This document shows positions 1 to 11,929 of a stretch of DNA of 48,977 nt, piece after piece. The first letter of the stretch is position 1. Every line of letters begins with the position of its first letter. The notes under the pieces were generated by a model. That model was not told the origin of the DNA. It was given only the letters and a program-made list of their open reading frames with translations, and ran no database searches. Location: positions 236,176-285,152 of the forward strand of contig WELB01000084.1 of assembly GCA_009602725.1 (NCBI GenBank), in the 5' to 3' direction. A program made the position numbers and the translations under genes. The stretch is from Spirogloea muscicola (taxonomy: Eukaryota > Streptophyta > Zygnematophyceae > Spirogloeales > Spirogloeaceae).

Positions 1-222
1 TGTGGCTGGCCTCAGCTCCGCCCCCAGCCCCTGCCCCCCCGCTCCCCACCTCCCTGGCCAGCTCCCTGCCCCCTGCCCCCGCGCCCATAAAGAGCGCCCC
101 AGCCCAGCTTGCTGTAGGCGCCCCGCTTCCCAAAACCCAGCTCCGGCTCCGCACCCCCACAGCCGCCGCCACCACCCCCGCGCCGCCTCGCCTGCCGGCC
201 TCCCGACCTGCCAGCCACGGCC

Positions 223-3111
223 ATGGCGCGCTTCGCCGTGCTCGCTGTCTTCGCTGCTCTCGTCGCCTGCTCCCAGGCTCAGGTGAGCGCCCGGTCGCTT
301 ACGCCTCACCACAGCCAGCGCACAAGCTGTCGGCCGCTTCATCCAGCAGCCCGGTGGTCGCAGATCCACTTGTCTAGAACGTCGCTGAGTGTGGAATGAG
401 AAGAATGATTGCTGTGGTACTTAGCTTTGCTGACCCTCGTCCTCCATTCACTGGCGGCTGCTTCAGTACTTCGCACCGGGCCCCCCGGGCGTGACGCTGA
501 CCTCCAAGCCTAGCCCCGCCAACTTCCTCGTCTCCCCAGTCTTCACCCGGCCCTACACCGGCGACGACATCCCTGTCACCTATGGCATCCAGACACGCAC
601 CAACAACATCGAGCAAGTGAGCTTGGCTTGGCCAGCCTCATCGAACACTCCTGCACATTCAGGGGAAATGAAGTACTACTTGCTGCAGATGGCCGCATCA
701 TATCTCAAACTGTCACTGCTGACCATCTACTTCAACCTGCCGCCGCTCAGGTGCTTGTTGTCCCCTCCAGCCCCGATGGGACCATCTACACCATCAAGTT
801 CCAGACCCCCTACCCAATCCTAGTCCCAGGCACGGTATACTACAGCACGTCGTACCCCGTGGACTGTAGGACCGCCAGTAAAGTGACGTGAGTCCTGAAT
901 CACACTTATTTCCATCTGAATGTTATTATCCCTTATTCCCTGAGCGGTCACCTACAGCAGGTTCTGTCGAGGCTTGTGCGTAAAAATTCCGCTACTTGGT
1001 ACTTGACTTGACTGGCTTTGGCCTGAAAAAGATGTACTAATGGACTAATGGACAACTTCTTTGCTGTTTGCAGGGTGCAGCCCCACTTCTACCACGTTTA
1101 CAAGGGCTACGAGGGCGAATATACCTCGGGCGCCATCTATTTTGCGCGGATTGGACCCCTTGCTCCTAAGACCACCTATTACTACGTCCTTGAGGCGCGC
1201 TTCTCAGCGCCCCGCACGCTCAACTTCACCACCATGCCCGCTCTTGGTAGTCCTTGCAAGATTGGCCTCATCGCTGACGTGGGCCAGACCAGCAACTCCT
1301 CCTCGACCTTCGACAACGTGAACTTGGGCAACCCAGACGTCATCCTCTTCGCTGCTGACCTCTGCTACGCTGACAACTACGGGCCCCCTTGCTCGCGCTT
1401 CAATGGCACGGACGTCCTCAGCGGTCCCAACAGGACCTGCGGCATTGGTGGTCTGCGGTGGGACTCGTGGGGTAGGCTGGCTGAGAAGACGCTTGCTCAC
1501 TACCCCACTGCCTTCGTTGCTGGCAACCACGAGCTGGAGACACCTCCCCTCTGGAACGCGAGCGCAACACCTTTCACTGCTTATGTCAACCGCATTCCTG
1601 GTCACATCAAGTCTCCTGTAACGTGAGTTTGCATTGCCTACCTGGGTGCCAACCTTCATGTTACCTTCCGTGCCCGAGAATCCGTTGAATAAGATTGTGG
1701 ACAGATAGTCGTGACCTGATTTTCAAACAAAAGTTCTGCCTTTTTGACATTTGACAGTGCCAACACGGCTCCCAAGGCGCCCTTCTTCTATTCCTTCAAC
1801 ACCGGCTATGTCCACATCATTGCCCTCTCATCTTATGAGGCCTTCACCAAGTACACTCAGCAGGTGATTCTTGTTCTCAGAATGCTGAGATTGGTTTGGC
1901 CTTTGCACAACAATTTCAGCGAACAACCTTGTGTGAGTCCTCAGTCAATACTGCTGACGGATTGTGTACTTGGTGGGTGCAGTACAACTGGCTGCGTGCC
2001 GATCTTGCGGCAATCAACCGCGCTATCACCCCCTTCGTGGTGGTCTTCTTCCACAACCCGTGGTACAACACCGATGTTTCTCACTACCTCGAGGTATTTT
2101 CATTATGACTTTGTGATATATTTACTTAATTGGAAAAAACAGAAAATATGTGCAGATTAAAGATGAACATGACCTCTGAAGAGAACGAAGCTGCGGTATA
2201 TTATAGCTTACATGAATGAAGCTTGACATTTACATCAACATGAATTGATAACACATAGCACATTGGTAATATGGCACTGACTTCTCAGAATCTCCTCGCG
2301 CTCCAACAGGGTGAGAGCATGCGCCAAGACTACGAAACATTCCTGTACCAGGCCAAGGTGGATCTTGTGGTAGCAGGCCACGTGCACGCGTATGAGCGTA
2401 GCAAGCCTGTCTACCAAGTCGCACTCAACAACTGCGGCCCGGTGTATGTGACGGTTGGCGATGGTGGTAACGACGAGGGTGTTGCTGGCCCGTAAGTCTA
2501 ACAACCATTGTTGTGCTGAAAATTTCATGGTGCTGCATCTTTCTCTGTTTTTATCAGAGGAGTTAAAGCATTTCTCAAATGTCACCCTCTACAGTGAGTA
2601 TGTTGTAAAGAACAATGAATCGCTATCATTGTGAGTCTATACAGGACAAGCAAAGTCACGGTACTGACTCTGTAAGCTCTGTTCTTCTCTGCAGCTTCTA
2701 CAATGCTCAGGACGGGTCACCCCCTGAGTACACGGCCGTCCGAGACTACTACTTTGGCCATGCTGAACTTGACGTCAAGAACGCCACCTACGCCGAATTC
2801 AGCTGGTACACTTGCAGTTCCGACAACTCCTCCCATATATAGCAATGTCCCACCGAATTCCTGTTCAGATCCTATCCTTCTCCTATTATCTACCTTCAGA
2901 ACAGTTTCTGCACCTGTTCCACATCTGAAGTACGTGTGTGTCCTCTACTGTGTGTCTCCTCATGTAACTTCACCACAATCCTAAGTACACAGGTTTGTCT
3001 TCGCAAGAGTACTCATCTCTGCAACGTTTTCTGTTTTGCAGGTACCGCAACATTGATGGCAGGCAGGTTGGAGATTTCTTCACTCTCACGCCCAAGTATC
3101 TTTACTGTTAG
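223..3111 (+). CDS. Purple acid phosphatase (metallophosphoesterase), secreted
   Basis: Hydrolyses phosphate monoesters using a binuclear metal centre. Secretion is inferred from a hydrophobic N-terminus (exon 1, about 20 residues). Exons: 223-282, 467-616, 751-887, 1074-1622, 1758-1863, 1983-2093, 2310-2491, 2695-2805, 3042-3111; phases close, giving 491 aa. All expected metal ligands are visible: D184 (ADVG), D211 and Y214 (ADLCYAD), N267 (GNHE), H358 (HNPWY), H395 and H397 (GHVHAYER). The usual G of the first two motifs is A here. The start is the first ATG, in good context after a C-rich leader. The last junction uses a weak GTACAC donor but restores the family-like end FSWYRNIDG. If that intron is retained, translation stops at 2842 (480 aa). 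A decayed copy follows immediately downstream. The family assignment is firm; the substrate and the last junction are not. Confidence 0.9.
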
Positions 3112-3839
3112 ATAGTCTGATATACTTGCCAGAGATAAGCAAATTGAGTAGGTTATAGATAAACCCAGATTCAAACTGACAATGTAATGCATTAAATTTG
3201 GCATAGTGCAAAAAATGCACACATTTGCCATTGCAATTTTGACCTCGTAATGTGAAACTATCTCGTTCACCTTTGTACATGCTACATGACATTACCACCA
3301 CACTTGTTTACACTTCGAAAGACATGTTCAATCTGTTCTTAAAAATATAGAACCCTAAGTCAGAATGTATGGCTGGTCAATTGTAACATTTAATTTTCGA
3401 ACACTCTATACAACAGAATTTGACAGTACGACTGTCATCCTCTTCGTACACCTCATGACTGTAAAAATGTATTACAAAATATATGAAGAGTCTCTTTACA
3501 AAGGCTTATGAAATTTTAATACACAACTCAACTTAATACACAATAATCCCACCTAAATCTTATATCTTTACACATCAACACTTACACGTGATTGTTACAG
3601 TGACAGGAAACTCGACTTTACCTCCCTAAATCATGTCCAACTGCTATATGTAACGATGTTCAGATACCTTGAAGTGAACTGATCAATGGAAGGATGGAAA
3701 TTATAAATGATCCTTTCAAAAGTGTATAGATATGAGGTTCATATTTCACAAGATATGACCCTCCTGAAACAAATTTTTCATGATATTAAAAATCTAATAA
3801 CCTGTACCGCCTCTCCTCCACGCCAAAAGAAATGTGCTC

Positions 3840-5240
3840 ACCCACACTGCAACTGCTGACGATGTAATCACACTTTTCGCATCTGCCTATGCACCAGTAA
3901 GAACAGCCACTACTTACCCACTTCACCTTGCTTGCCAGCATCATGACAGGCTACCTCTGGCTTAGATCCGCCAGCTGTGGCCGTAGGCTTACCACACGAC
4001 ACTCTCTGTTGTCGTCGCTCTTATTGCCGCTTACATACACCACCACAGCCCGTCCCACTCAGGATGCTTGCCATCGTTAGCTTGCTGCCTGGTGCCGTCG
4101 AATTCAGAGAGTAATTTAGTTGCTTATGGAATAAGCAACCCGCGACACAGTGCCGTTGCATCTGTGATCTGCTGGGAGGGGGAAGTGGAGAACATGGTGG
4201 TGCAGCCCAGCTGAGCTCGCCGGCCCTCTTTCCTCCATCCGCCTGCACCTTCCCTAGTACTCTACGTCAACATGGATCTTGTGGTCGCTGGCCCAAGCAC
4301 AACACACATAAGAGTGTAGCAAATCTGTGTGCCAGGTCGCCCTGAACAACGGAGGCCGCGTGCATAGGACAATTGGCAACAGCGGCAATGACGAGGGCTT
4401 TGCTGGCCCGTAAGTCTCACCATTTCCTTTACATGCTTTGCTGTTACATTCCTCGGTCTCACCACTCCCATCCACGTCTTTGGCTGGAGGTTTCTGTTAC
4501 TTCCTTCCACCTGGAAGTTTCTGTATCATTCTATTGTAACCCTCGCTCAAAGATTCAATATAAGTTACTCCTGTACCTTTTTCCACTGCGTGCAGGCCGC
4601 GCTTTGGCTGCGGCCTCCGGCTTCCGTCAGGGCGACTTCTATCCGTCTGCTAGCTATTGCGATTTGCATCTACTGACAAGAGGTTACTGAGAGACCCCTT
4701 GCTGCCGTCTTAGCACTTAATATTTTGCTTTCTGCTCCATCCGGCTCCTTTCGGACCTTGTCCATTCCTTTGGGCTGGCCTCTCACAGCCACCAGTCACC
4801 AGGACGCGCTTTTCTCTTCACTGTAGGCGTAACACGCGTTCTGTGATTGTGAAAGAGATGCTGTCCACAGTACTGATGCGGTAATCCTCCCATTATCTGC
4901 TGCGGCCAGCTTCTAAAGCGCCCAGGACACGTCCAACAACCCCCCCCCNGGCCGTCTGCCACTACCACTTCGGCCACTTGAGCGTCACTGCAAGAATGCC
5001 ATTCCGCGCTTATCCAGTCATGTTTCAGCTGGTAGACCTGCCGATTACCATACCTGTTTCATTTAAGGGTCTAGGCTGTAGATTCTCTCAAATCATATGA
5101 TTAATGCAAGTGAGTTCTGACAACTGTTCACATAAACATTTGAGACATTCCCCTGCTGCACACATGTTTTCTTGCAGGTAATGCAACCATGATGGCAGGC
5201 AGTTTGGAGACTCTTGAAGCCCAAGTACCACTACTGCTGA
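3840..5240 (+). pseudogene. Decayed tandem copy of the purple acid phosphatase 3' half
   Basis: 4262-4411 aligns with exon 7 of the upstream phosphatase: 'cttgtggt' near the start, the region encoding NNCGPVYVT..GN, and the same GCTGGCCC^GTAAGT donor. 4911-5028 aligns with exon 8 (ttcagctggta), and 5176-5240 with exon 9 (ttgcag, 'gatggcaggcag', then a stop). Stop codons and indels break every segment; the GHVHAYER site is damaged and the exon 8 match carries in-frame stops. Weaker resemblance to exon 4 (the LFAADLCYA and LRWDSWG regions) suggests the copy begins near 3840; that part is tentative. The intron between the exon 7 and exon 8 remnants holds a retroelement tail. One N at 4950 lies after a C-run. 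Confidence 0.8.
4588..4818 (+). mobile_element. Non-LTR retrotransposon 3' tail inserted in phosphatase pseudogene intron
   Basis: Encodes the last about 30 residues of the reverse-transcriptase ORF family found at 10.6-14.2 kb (ending DLHLLTRGY, then TGA) followed by its 3' untranslated signature (cttgtccattc, gggctggcctct, cagccaccagt). It is nearly identical to 13310-13500. It is 5'-truncated, as expected for target-primed insertion. No convincing target-site duplication was found. Confidence 0.8.
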
Positions 5241-6412
5241 ATGATATCATTCACCTACTAGGAAACATCTGCGTAAGCTACATAGTAACGGCCAGTCAAA
5301 ATACAACTCAGTTGAGCGCGATTGCTTTGGCAGTATGTGCAAAGTTGCACTGTCACGCTACTAATAGCTGACCTGATCATGTGAGTCAACAGGCCGTAGA
5401 GAGGCAAAGCTTTCTACGTCCTACTCACACATCTACAAACTTGTATTGTCTTGGGGACTCACTGTGACAAACAAACATCACAAACACAGCAACACAAGTC
5501 TGATGTGAAGGAGATGTGGTCAGAACTTGCACGTACTGATGTGTATCAGACTGAGAAGTATGTCTCTTAGTCTATCTTGATGTCAAACAACTCCTGTGAT
5601 ACATACAAAAGAAACTCCCAAATCTTGGAGGAGAGGTCTGCACAAAATCACGTCATATGATAGCACAGTCCCACTGCAAGCATGTGTAACACCTTCACAT
5701 GCAGAATACATCTGACGGAAGGGCAAGTTGAGATGAGAGGTTTTTTCATCATGCTCATGCAGAAGTACGTCTTACCATTTTCAGTGCGTCTTTCCCTGCT
5801 AAGGGGTACTACTACAAATATCACAATTTGCCAGTCAAAACGCTTCAATTTTCTGGCATTGCTTTGCATAATTGAACATTCATGCACTAAATAATTTAGT
5901 CTGATGATGAAATGTTCTGCGTCATCACAGATTGCAATACATGCATTCCATGTGGAGAAATAGTTAGACAAGAATGCAGTGCAACATAGACTTAAACATT
6001 TGCAGGACAACAATATGGACACATGCTGCTCCAGCTCTTCTGGACAACAAGAGGTGATTAGTGCCATCAACGATTCCGGTAACATGACATTTCACAATGA
6101 CATACTGAGGGGCATCAAGGGCTTCTGTTGCTAAGCTCCTTCATAGCAGTTTTCTACCAGTTCACATGATGTGCAACCACTTAACCAGCGCATCAGTGAG
6201 AACCAAGCAACCCGACTACAGATCACGCAAAGACACAATATGACACACAATGTAAGTCATGACAGTGGAGATTGTTTTCTGAACATGGGCCTCCTGCTAA
6301 CAACCCAAAGGGGGTATGGTATGAGCAGAAATTGAGCCCACAAAAAGGCCTGACAAGCGAGGACCTTGATCTAGTGGTGCTGGCATCTACAGGGAACAGC
6401 TAAATTGCGGCC
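5241..6412. other. Intergenic stretch with no recognisable gene
   Basis: Moderately AT-rich DNA between the phosphatase pseudogene and Rubisco activase. Short ORFs (e.g. 5648-6085 minus) lack recognisable motifs or splice support. The right end probably holds the activase 3' untranslated region. Confidence 0.5.
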
Positions 6413-9400
6413 CTAGGCTGAGGCTTTGACGTTGGCAGTCTCTGCAGCAAAATCGTAATCACAGGTGCCATCATCGCTGCGAGCAGTAGGGTCGAAGTTG
6501 GCTGCATTGGGGTCTGTGCAACCAGAAGGGACAGGCATGCTGGGCAGCACGCCGGCCGCCTTACCTGAGCACAACCGGGCAAGGCACCGAAGCTGTCTGT
6601 CAGTTGCAGTTGATGAAGACGGTCCCTCTCGCCATGTGGACTGACGATAAGTAGGAGGCAATATCAACTCCTCCTTGATCTGCCACTTACTGGGCGGCTG
6701 CTACTCCTGAGAGTGGGCAGGGGCAGTGTATGTGGCTTCAGATAACAGCAAGAGGGGTAGGTGTGCCCGGATATCAGTCAACAATTAAGGAATGGCCAGT
6801 CAACCACTCAACCACTCAACCATAATGACAGCTCAAGGAGAGCTCAACATAAGCGGGCCTATGCATGCTGCCTTCAGAAATTCAGCAGCTACTACTTGCC
6901 TTGGAAGAAGGTGCCTTGAGCAATGGCATCCCTGTTGGCATCACCCAAGGCAGCGCCTGTCAAATACTCATCTGCGAACTGCACCCGCTTCACATTCTCC
7001 TGCTCTTGCACAAGGAGCCAGCCATAGTCGAGAAGAGTCTTCAAGTTCATGCTGGGCTTCTCAAAGGTGGGGGGGCCATCCTTAGAGTTAACGAGCTTCT
7101 TCCCAAGGTTCTCCACACCAATCTCAGATACCCACGACCGGACAAGGTCATCGTACACGCGAGCCCGGAGAGCACCGAAGAAATCTGTGAAGCATGAGAT
7201 CAAGGCGTCAGCACCTGTGAAAGGTCTTACCAGGGTTTCTGGTTGACCATGATAGATAAGAGGATGGCGAGGACTTCCTTCTTGCAGCATCACAACAACG
7301 AGCAGCCAATGGAGCTACTAGTCAAGGCAGCTCCTAGTCAGGGAGATGGGATCTTCTTCTTATCATTACTTGGAGGAGCCTACTCACCAATGGACTGGCC
7401 AGGGAAAGTGTCAACCAGGGTGACAACATCCTCCTTGCTTACGTTGTCTGTCCTGAAGATACCCTGGCACACCCCGATCCGATCGTCCCTGCGCCCACAA
7501 ACGCTCTGGCTCAGTGACAAAGAGCAGCCCACATCCTCCACCGGGACATCAAGACACACTCCTTGCTCAAACTGCACTGTGCTGCCAGACTTCCTAGCGT
7601 TGCCACAGCACTACTTTCCATCCAGTTCCCACATCCATGGACTGTCGTAATACCCAAGGAGACGACGAAGTTTTTGAAGGACAGCACTTTCGAGAACATG
7701 TCAGATCCAGAGTCCATTATACTTTCATACCTAGTGGGAGCCCAATAGAACTTCTCCATACGGCCATCACGGATAAGGGGAGCATAGAGGGTGGAGAAGT
7801 CATTTCCAGTCACAATGATGGGCACCCGGGGGATCTCATCCTTGTTGTACATCCCCGGGAGCTGCACGTTTGTAGGGTTGTCTGCAATGTTCATCAGAGT
7901 AGCATTCACCATCTGGCGGAGCAGGCAGGCAGCAGGTCAGAACGTCAGATCCTCAAGATTCACAGTCGAGGACTCCACATGTCTGAAGCTATCACCAGCT
8001 CTAGCTTGCAATACATGAAGCAAGCAGAGTGAAAGAGCAGAACACTGCAATGTCGGGACCAAGGCAATCATGGATGCACGGATGTGCTTCCTACCTGATT
8101 GTTAACGGTGTACTGCGTGGTGCCTCCCATGCGGCCAGCACCTGCATCCAGATCGTTGATGAAAAGGCAGCACATCTTGCCCTTCTTGATGATGTCAGCA
8201 GCCTCACGGTACCGCTGCCTGATAAGCTTGGCAGGCTCTCCGGCATTGCCTGACTCCAGCTCTCCAGCGCTCATAAAGATAGGGCTGTATCCAAGATTGC
8301 TGGCATGTCAGTGCAGGCATGAAGACGGGGCTAATCCTGTCATCACTGGAAACATACCCCAGAGATGCTGCAGCTACACATCTGTAGATGCAAGAAGCGG
8401 ACAATCTAGACATTTTGACCGAGGACTTCAAAAGGCTCTGCTGATATATTCTGTAACTAGGACAAATAACGAGAGACACCAATCATAAATACGTCAAGCC
8501 TTCATTGTGTCTGTCAAGACAGGCAGCAGGACACTTGTACCAGAGAGATCACTTTCCAAGTGACAGCCAGATGATGTAAGAGTTCGCTATCGAAGTAAGA
8601 CTTCTAGAGAGATTTATGGTTGCAACACTCTGCATACTTGATGCCAAGCTTGGAGAAGATGAGCTCAGCTTGGAAGGACTTGCCCTGACCCTTACCACCC
8701 CAGACTCCCAAAATGAGAGGGATCTGAAAATTCGCAAGAAGGACAATACTGTCAGTCTTTACTCGAAACCACGCTTACGAAGTTGGAGAAACACTGTGTA
8801 ACACATTCCTGCTCAAGGAGCGCATGCAAGCTGGAAGAAAAAGCAGTTGCCTGTCAAACCTGCAAATTCACTGACCTTGATGTTTGGCAACTTCATGAAG
8901 TTCTTAGCCAAGTGCACAACAATCTTATCCATGAAAGCTGGAGCAATGTAGAGGCCATCCTTTATATTGTCCCACTGGAGGCTGTGATCAGCAGCAATGT
9001 GAACTAGGTGGCTCAGCAAGAGATCATGATTGTTGAAGTGAAAGCACCAGACAAACAAGGCCGTGAAAGGTAACAACTGGACATAACAATGATAGCACAA
9101 CAAGGACAACAACGTCCAACCGCGCTGGGCACAATGTGACGAGACAAGCAAGCACTTCAAGCAGATCCAGAGCCAAACATCAGACTTATGCTCCATGCTG
9201 GCTAAAAGCATGTGACAAGGAATGAATGCTTACGTCTTCTGGCCCTGGCTGATATACTCGTAGCTGGAGAGCACGGCATGCTGGGTGCCCATGCCCTGTG
9301 CTCCCTGGAAGAGGGCATCGACCAGGCCCTTGCCGCGGGTGATGTCCTGCTGGTCGTCAGAAATGTCGGTGCCAAGGCCCGACCACCTGTCAGCTGGCTT

Positions 9401-9598
9401 CTTCTTCTCCGCTTCGCAGGTGATGCGAGCCGCGCCGCTCCTGCCGGCCTTCAGGAGGGCCGGGGTGCTGCAAGCGCGGGTGCCGAAGAACGCAGACGCT
9501 GGGGCGGCGGCGGCGGGGGACTTGGCGGCGGGGCCGGCGCGCGCAATGGCGGCGGCCGGCGCGGACGCCTGCACGGCGGCGGAGATGGCGGCAGCCAT
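6413..9598 (-). CDS. RCA: Rubisco activase, chloroplast precursor, with redox-type C-terminal extension
   Basis: AAA+ ATPase that removes inhibitory sugar phosphates from Rubisco in the stroma. Exons (minus): 9598-9234, 8981-8876, 8723-8638, 8284-8095, 7912-7731, 7488-7388, 7184-6900, 6564-6413; 488 aa. N-terminal Ala/Ser-rich transit peptide, then a mature region with [20 protein letters not shown]. Walker A GGKGQGKS is at 166-173 and Walker B LFINDLD ends at D232. The last exon encodes GCTDP..SDDGTC with Cys454 and Cys473 (19 apart), the spacing of the thioredoxin-f-regulated cysteines in Arabidopsis alpha-RCA, plus 11 extra residues. If the last intron is retained, the frame stops at 6892 (440 aa, ending FFQGK), giving a beta-like form. 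That intron has a GC donor (6899-6898). The start is the first Met before the transit peptide, downstream of a CCG-rich leader. Confidence 0.95.
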
Positions 9599-9611
9599 GG
9601 CGACTAGACGG

Positions 9612-9668
9612 CGCGGCGGCGGCGGAGGCGGCAGCGACGGCGGCGGCGGCGGCGGCGGCGGTGGCGGA
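9612..9668. repeat. (CGG)n/(CCG)n microsatellite in the activase 5' leader
   Basis: Almost uninterrupted GGC triplets directly upstream of the activase start codon; on the mRNA strand it reads CCG/CGC. It opens proline-rich reading frames in several phases, which are not genes. Confidence 0.85.
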
Positions 9669-10297
9669 TGCGCGGCTGTGCGGGAGACAAGCGATGGATG
9701 GCGGCACACTGGATGAGTGGAGCACCGCTGCCTGGGGTGGGGGGGTATTAGACGACGGTTCGGGGTGGGCTCGACTTGCCAGACCCGCCGGCGTACTGCG
9801 ACCGATGTAGTGATCGGGCCGTCGTGCGCCCCCCCCGCAACGAGCGGCTGGGAGGGGCGGACGCGCGGGGCGCCCAATTTTCAGGGCACGGGCAGCCAAT
9901 GGTGGCCTAGACAAACGTCCTCAAATGCATTTCCCGGTCCCGGACCCCCTACGAAGAAAGAACAGCCTTGACCCCCGGAGCGCACCTAAATGCGCGGGCT
10001 GGCGGGAAATTGGCGTCCGGGCAGCCCGCTGGGGCTGCCCGGATGCGGCAGCCGGGCTCGTGGGGCCCCGGCGGTGCGCCTTCTCACCACAAGCGATCCA
10101 CCCCTCCCGTGTCCCTTATCGGCCGCGCCGCACCGGCAGAAGTCAATCACCCAATCCGGCGTCCTTGTTTTGCCACCGTGGCATGAAATGCTCACAGTGT
10201 GAACGAAGTGCTAGGTACTTTCTGGAAGGCGGGGCCCGCCCGCGGAGCCATCGGTGGCCACAGCTCCAAAGCCGAGGAGGGGGGCTTCGCCGTCCGC

Positions 10298-10411
10298 CAC
10301 GTGGCAGAATCTCGACCGCCGATGCTGCACCCGGCCCGCAAAGGCTCCGCCACGTGGGCGGCTGTCCGAAGCGCCTGGACGGACGGTCCGCAGCCGCCGA
10401 TACAAGATAAG
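10298..10411. promoter_or_regulatory. G-box pair and I-box upstream of Rubisco activase
   Basis: Two perfect CACGTG G-boxes at 10298-10303 and 10351-10356 (contexts CCACGTGGC and CCACGTGGG) and a GATAAG I-box at 10406-10411. G-box plus I-box is a known light-responsive combination in plant photosynthesis promoters. They lie 700-810 bp upstream of the activase start codon on the minus strand. The function is inferred. Confidence 0.45.
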
Positions 10412-10589
10412 GGGCAGACGGCGCGCCCCTCGTTGTTTGCTGCCCGTTGAATAAACAGCTGATCTTGGATCAGAGTCGCTAAAATCTCTCCTTATCCCGT
10501 CTGAGATTGACGGCAGCGAGGATTTTGCCCCAATTGGGGGCCAGGTTTCATTGTGGAAAGGAGACCAGATTAATCAACAGCGCTGCCAG

Positions 10590-11376
10590 ATTGATTGGTG
10601 GCTGTGAGAGGCCAGCCCAAAGAAATGGAGAAGGTCTGAAGAAGCCGGATGGCGCAAATAAAAGAAGAAAAGAATACGCTCGCCCACAGAAAAAAAGAAG
10701 AAGTGGCTCTCCCAAAGGGGGGCAAGGGCTGTGAAAAATTTCGTGTATTTGAAACAAACGAAGGCCAAATGGCCAAGTACAGGGGCAAGCACATCTTAAG
10801 ACCTACATAACCTACAGTAGATTGACCCGCTCAGTAACCACGGGTCAAAAGATAAAGGTCGCTGACCGATGCCTGGATACTAGATGGCAGATACGAAGCC
10901 CTTCTGCCACCAACTAGAGCTCGCCCAGCTTTCTGGTGCAAAGCATTAGCCTGAGCACCGCTGCAAACAGGCCGAAACTCGTCGTCGCAACAACGACAGA
11001 TAAGCAGCTGGCAAGCCCATCTCAGCCGGGAACACATCTGCATGTCGTTTGTAGCCTAGATTGGCTATGTTTTGAAGGAGAGTAAGGAAACGAGGACCTA
11101 AACAGCCAAAGATGTCGATTGCCGCTGGCAAGAGCTGATCACATCGGGGGTAATCGGAGTAGTGCTGCAACTTTCTTTGTTCAGCACTGCCCACTGCGCG
11201 TGGCCAGCGATGTGGGTCGATGCTGGACCTTTATAGGCCTCCGTAATCACAATTTCGACCAAAGCCCTTGGTCCTCCACCAGGTTGCACGCCCACAATGT
11301 CAAGTGTGCGGCGATGACGACGTCCCTGGGCATCCGTGGTGATAGGCATGATGTTGTTCACTTCCACGACCGCCAC
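10590..11376 (-). mobile_element. 5'-truncated non-LTR retrotransposon, longest copy of the family
   Basis: On the minus strand, from 11376 down to 10831, three overlapping frames give a broken reverse-transcriptase C-terminus: VEVNNIMPITTDAQGR, then ITEAYKGPASTHIAGHA, then a YSDYPRCDQLLPAAIDIFG block, ending DLYLLTRGY and stop at 10833-10831. This resembles the end of LINE-type ORF2 proteins (a VPFAVETYGA-like block followed by the final helices). Frameshifts mean it is dead. The 3' untranslated region runs to about 10590 and ends with the family signature (rc of 'gaggccagccc' and of 'attgattggtggc'). Confidence 0.7.
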
Positions 11377-11429
11377 GGTATCCGGCGTCGCGCATCAAAC
11401 CCGCCAGAGCATCACGGAGGAGGCTGTGA

Positions 11430-11890
11430 AAGAAGTGGCTTCTTCCAATGGGGGCAAGAAGAAGTGGCTCTCCCAATGGGGGCAAGGGCTGTGAAAAGAA
11501 AAAGAAAGAAGTGGCACTCCCAATGGGGGCAAGGGCTAAAGGAGGCCCATGGAGGCCCATGGAGAAGTGGGGCTGGCAAAGCCAGCCCAAAAAGAATGGA
11601 CAATGTCCAAAGCCAAGGAAAGAAAGCCGGGAAAAGGACTACACTACAAAACACTGCAAAACACAGACGATGCAGAGGGAAGCTCAGTACCCACAAGTGA
11701 GCAACATCAGGTCTGAGTAGCTCGCTGCAGGGAAAGAGGCACTCCACCGAGACCCAGAGGCGGCGGCCATAGCACGGCCTGCTCGCGTGTGGACGGCGTG
11801 GGCAAGGGAGCGTTGAAGCGATACGGCCAGGCGCATGCGGGAGACTTGTGCGAGCGAACCGGCGGCATTGAAGCCAGGCATTGCCCCTCG
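11430..11890 (-). mobile_element. 5'-truncated non-LTR retrotransposon tail
   Basis: The minus frame 11881-11684 encodes the terminal block GSLAQVSRMRLAVSLQRSLAHAV, ending LMLLTCGY and stop. It is followed by a 3' untranslated region containing several 'ccaatgggggcaagggc' units (read on the plus strand at 11438-11535). It is the same family as the copies at 13.0 and 13.7 kb. Confidence 0.7.
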
Positions 11891-11929
11891 CTAAAGCGCT
11901 ATGGCAAAACGGGTGGAGGACCACTCAGG

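Noticed and set aside
4262-5240. A second functional purple acid phosphatase
   Set aside because: Stops, indels and loss of the GHVHAYER metal site; only the 3' half is clearly present.
9230-9914. Several overlapping plus and minus ORFs over activase exon 1
   Set aside because: They are shadows caused by high GC and CCG repeats; only the frame with transit peptide and DRWSGLG is coding.
10440-10560. LTR retrotransposon end with tRNA-Met-like primer site near 'ttggatcagagtcgc'
   Set aside because: The similarity to a primer-binding site is short and imperfect, and no partner LTR or internal gag-pol sequence was seen.
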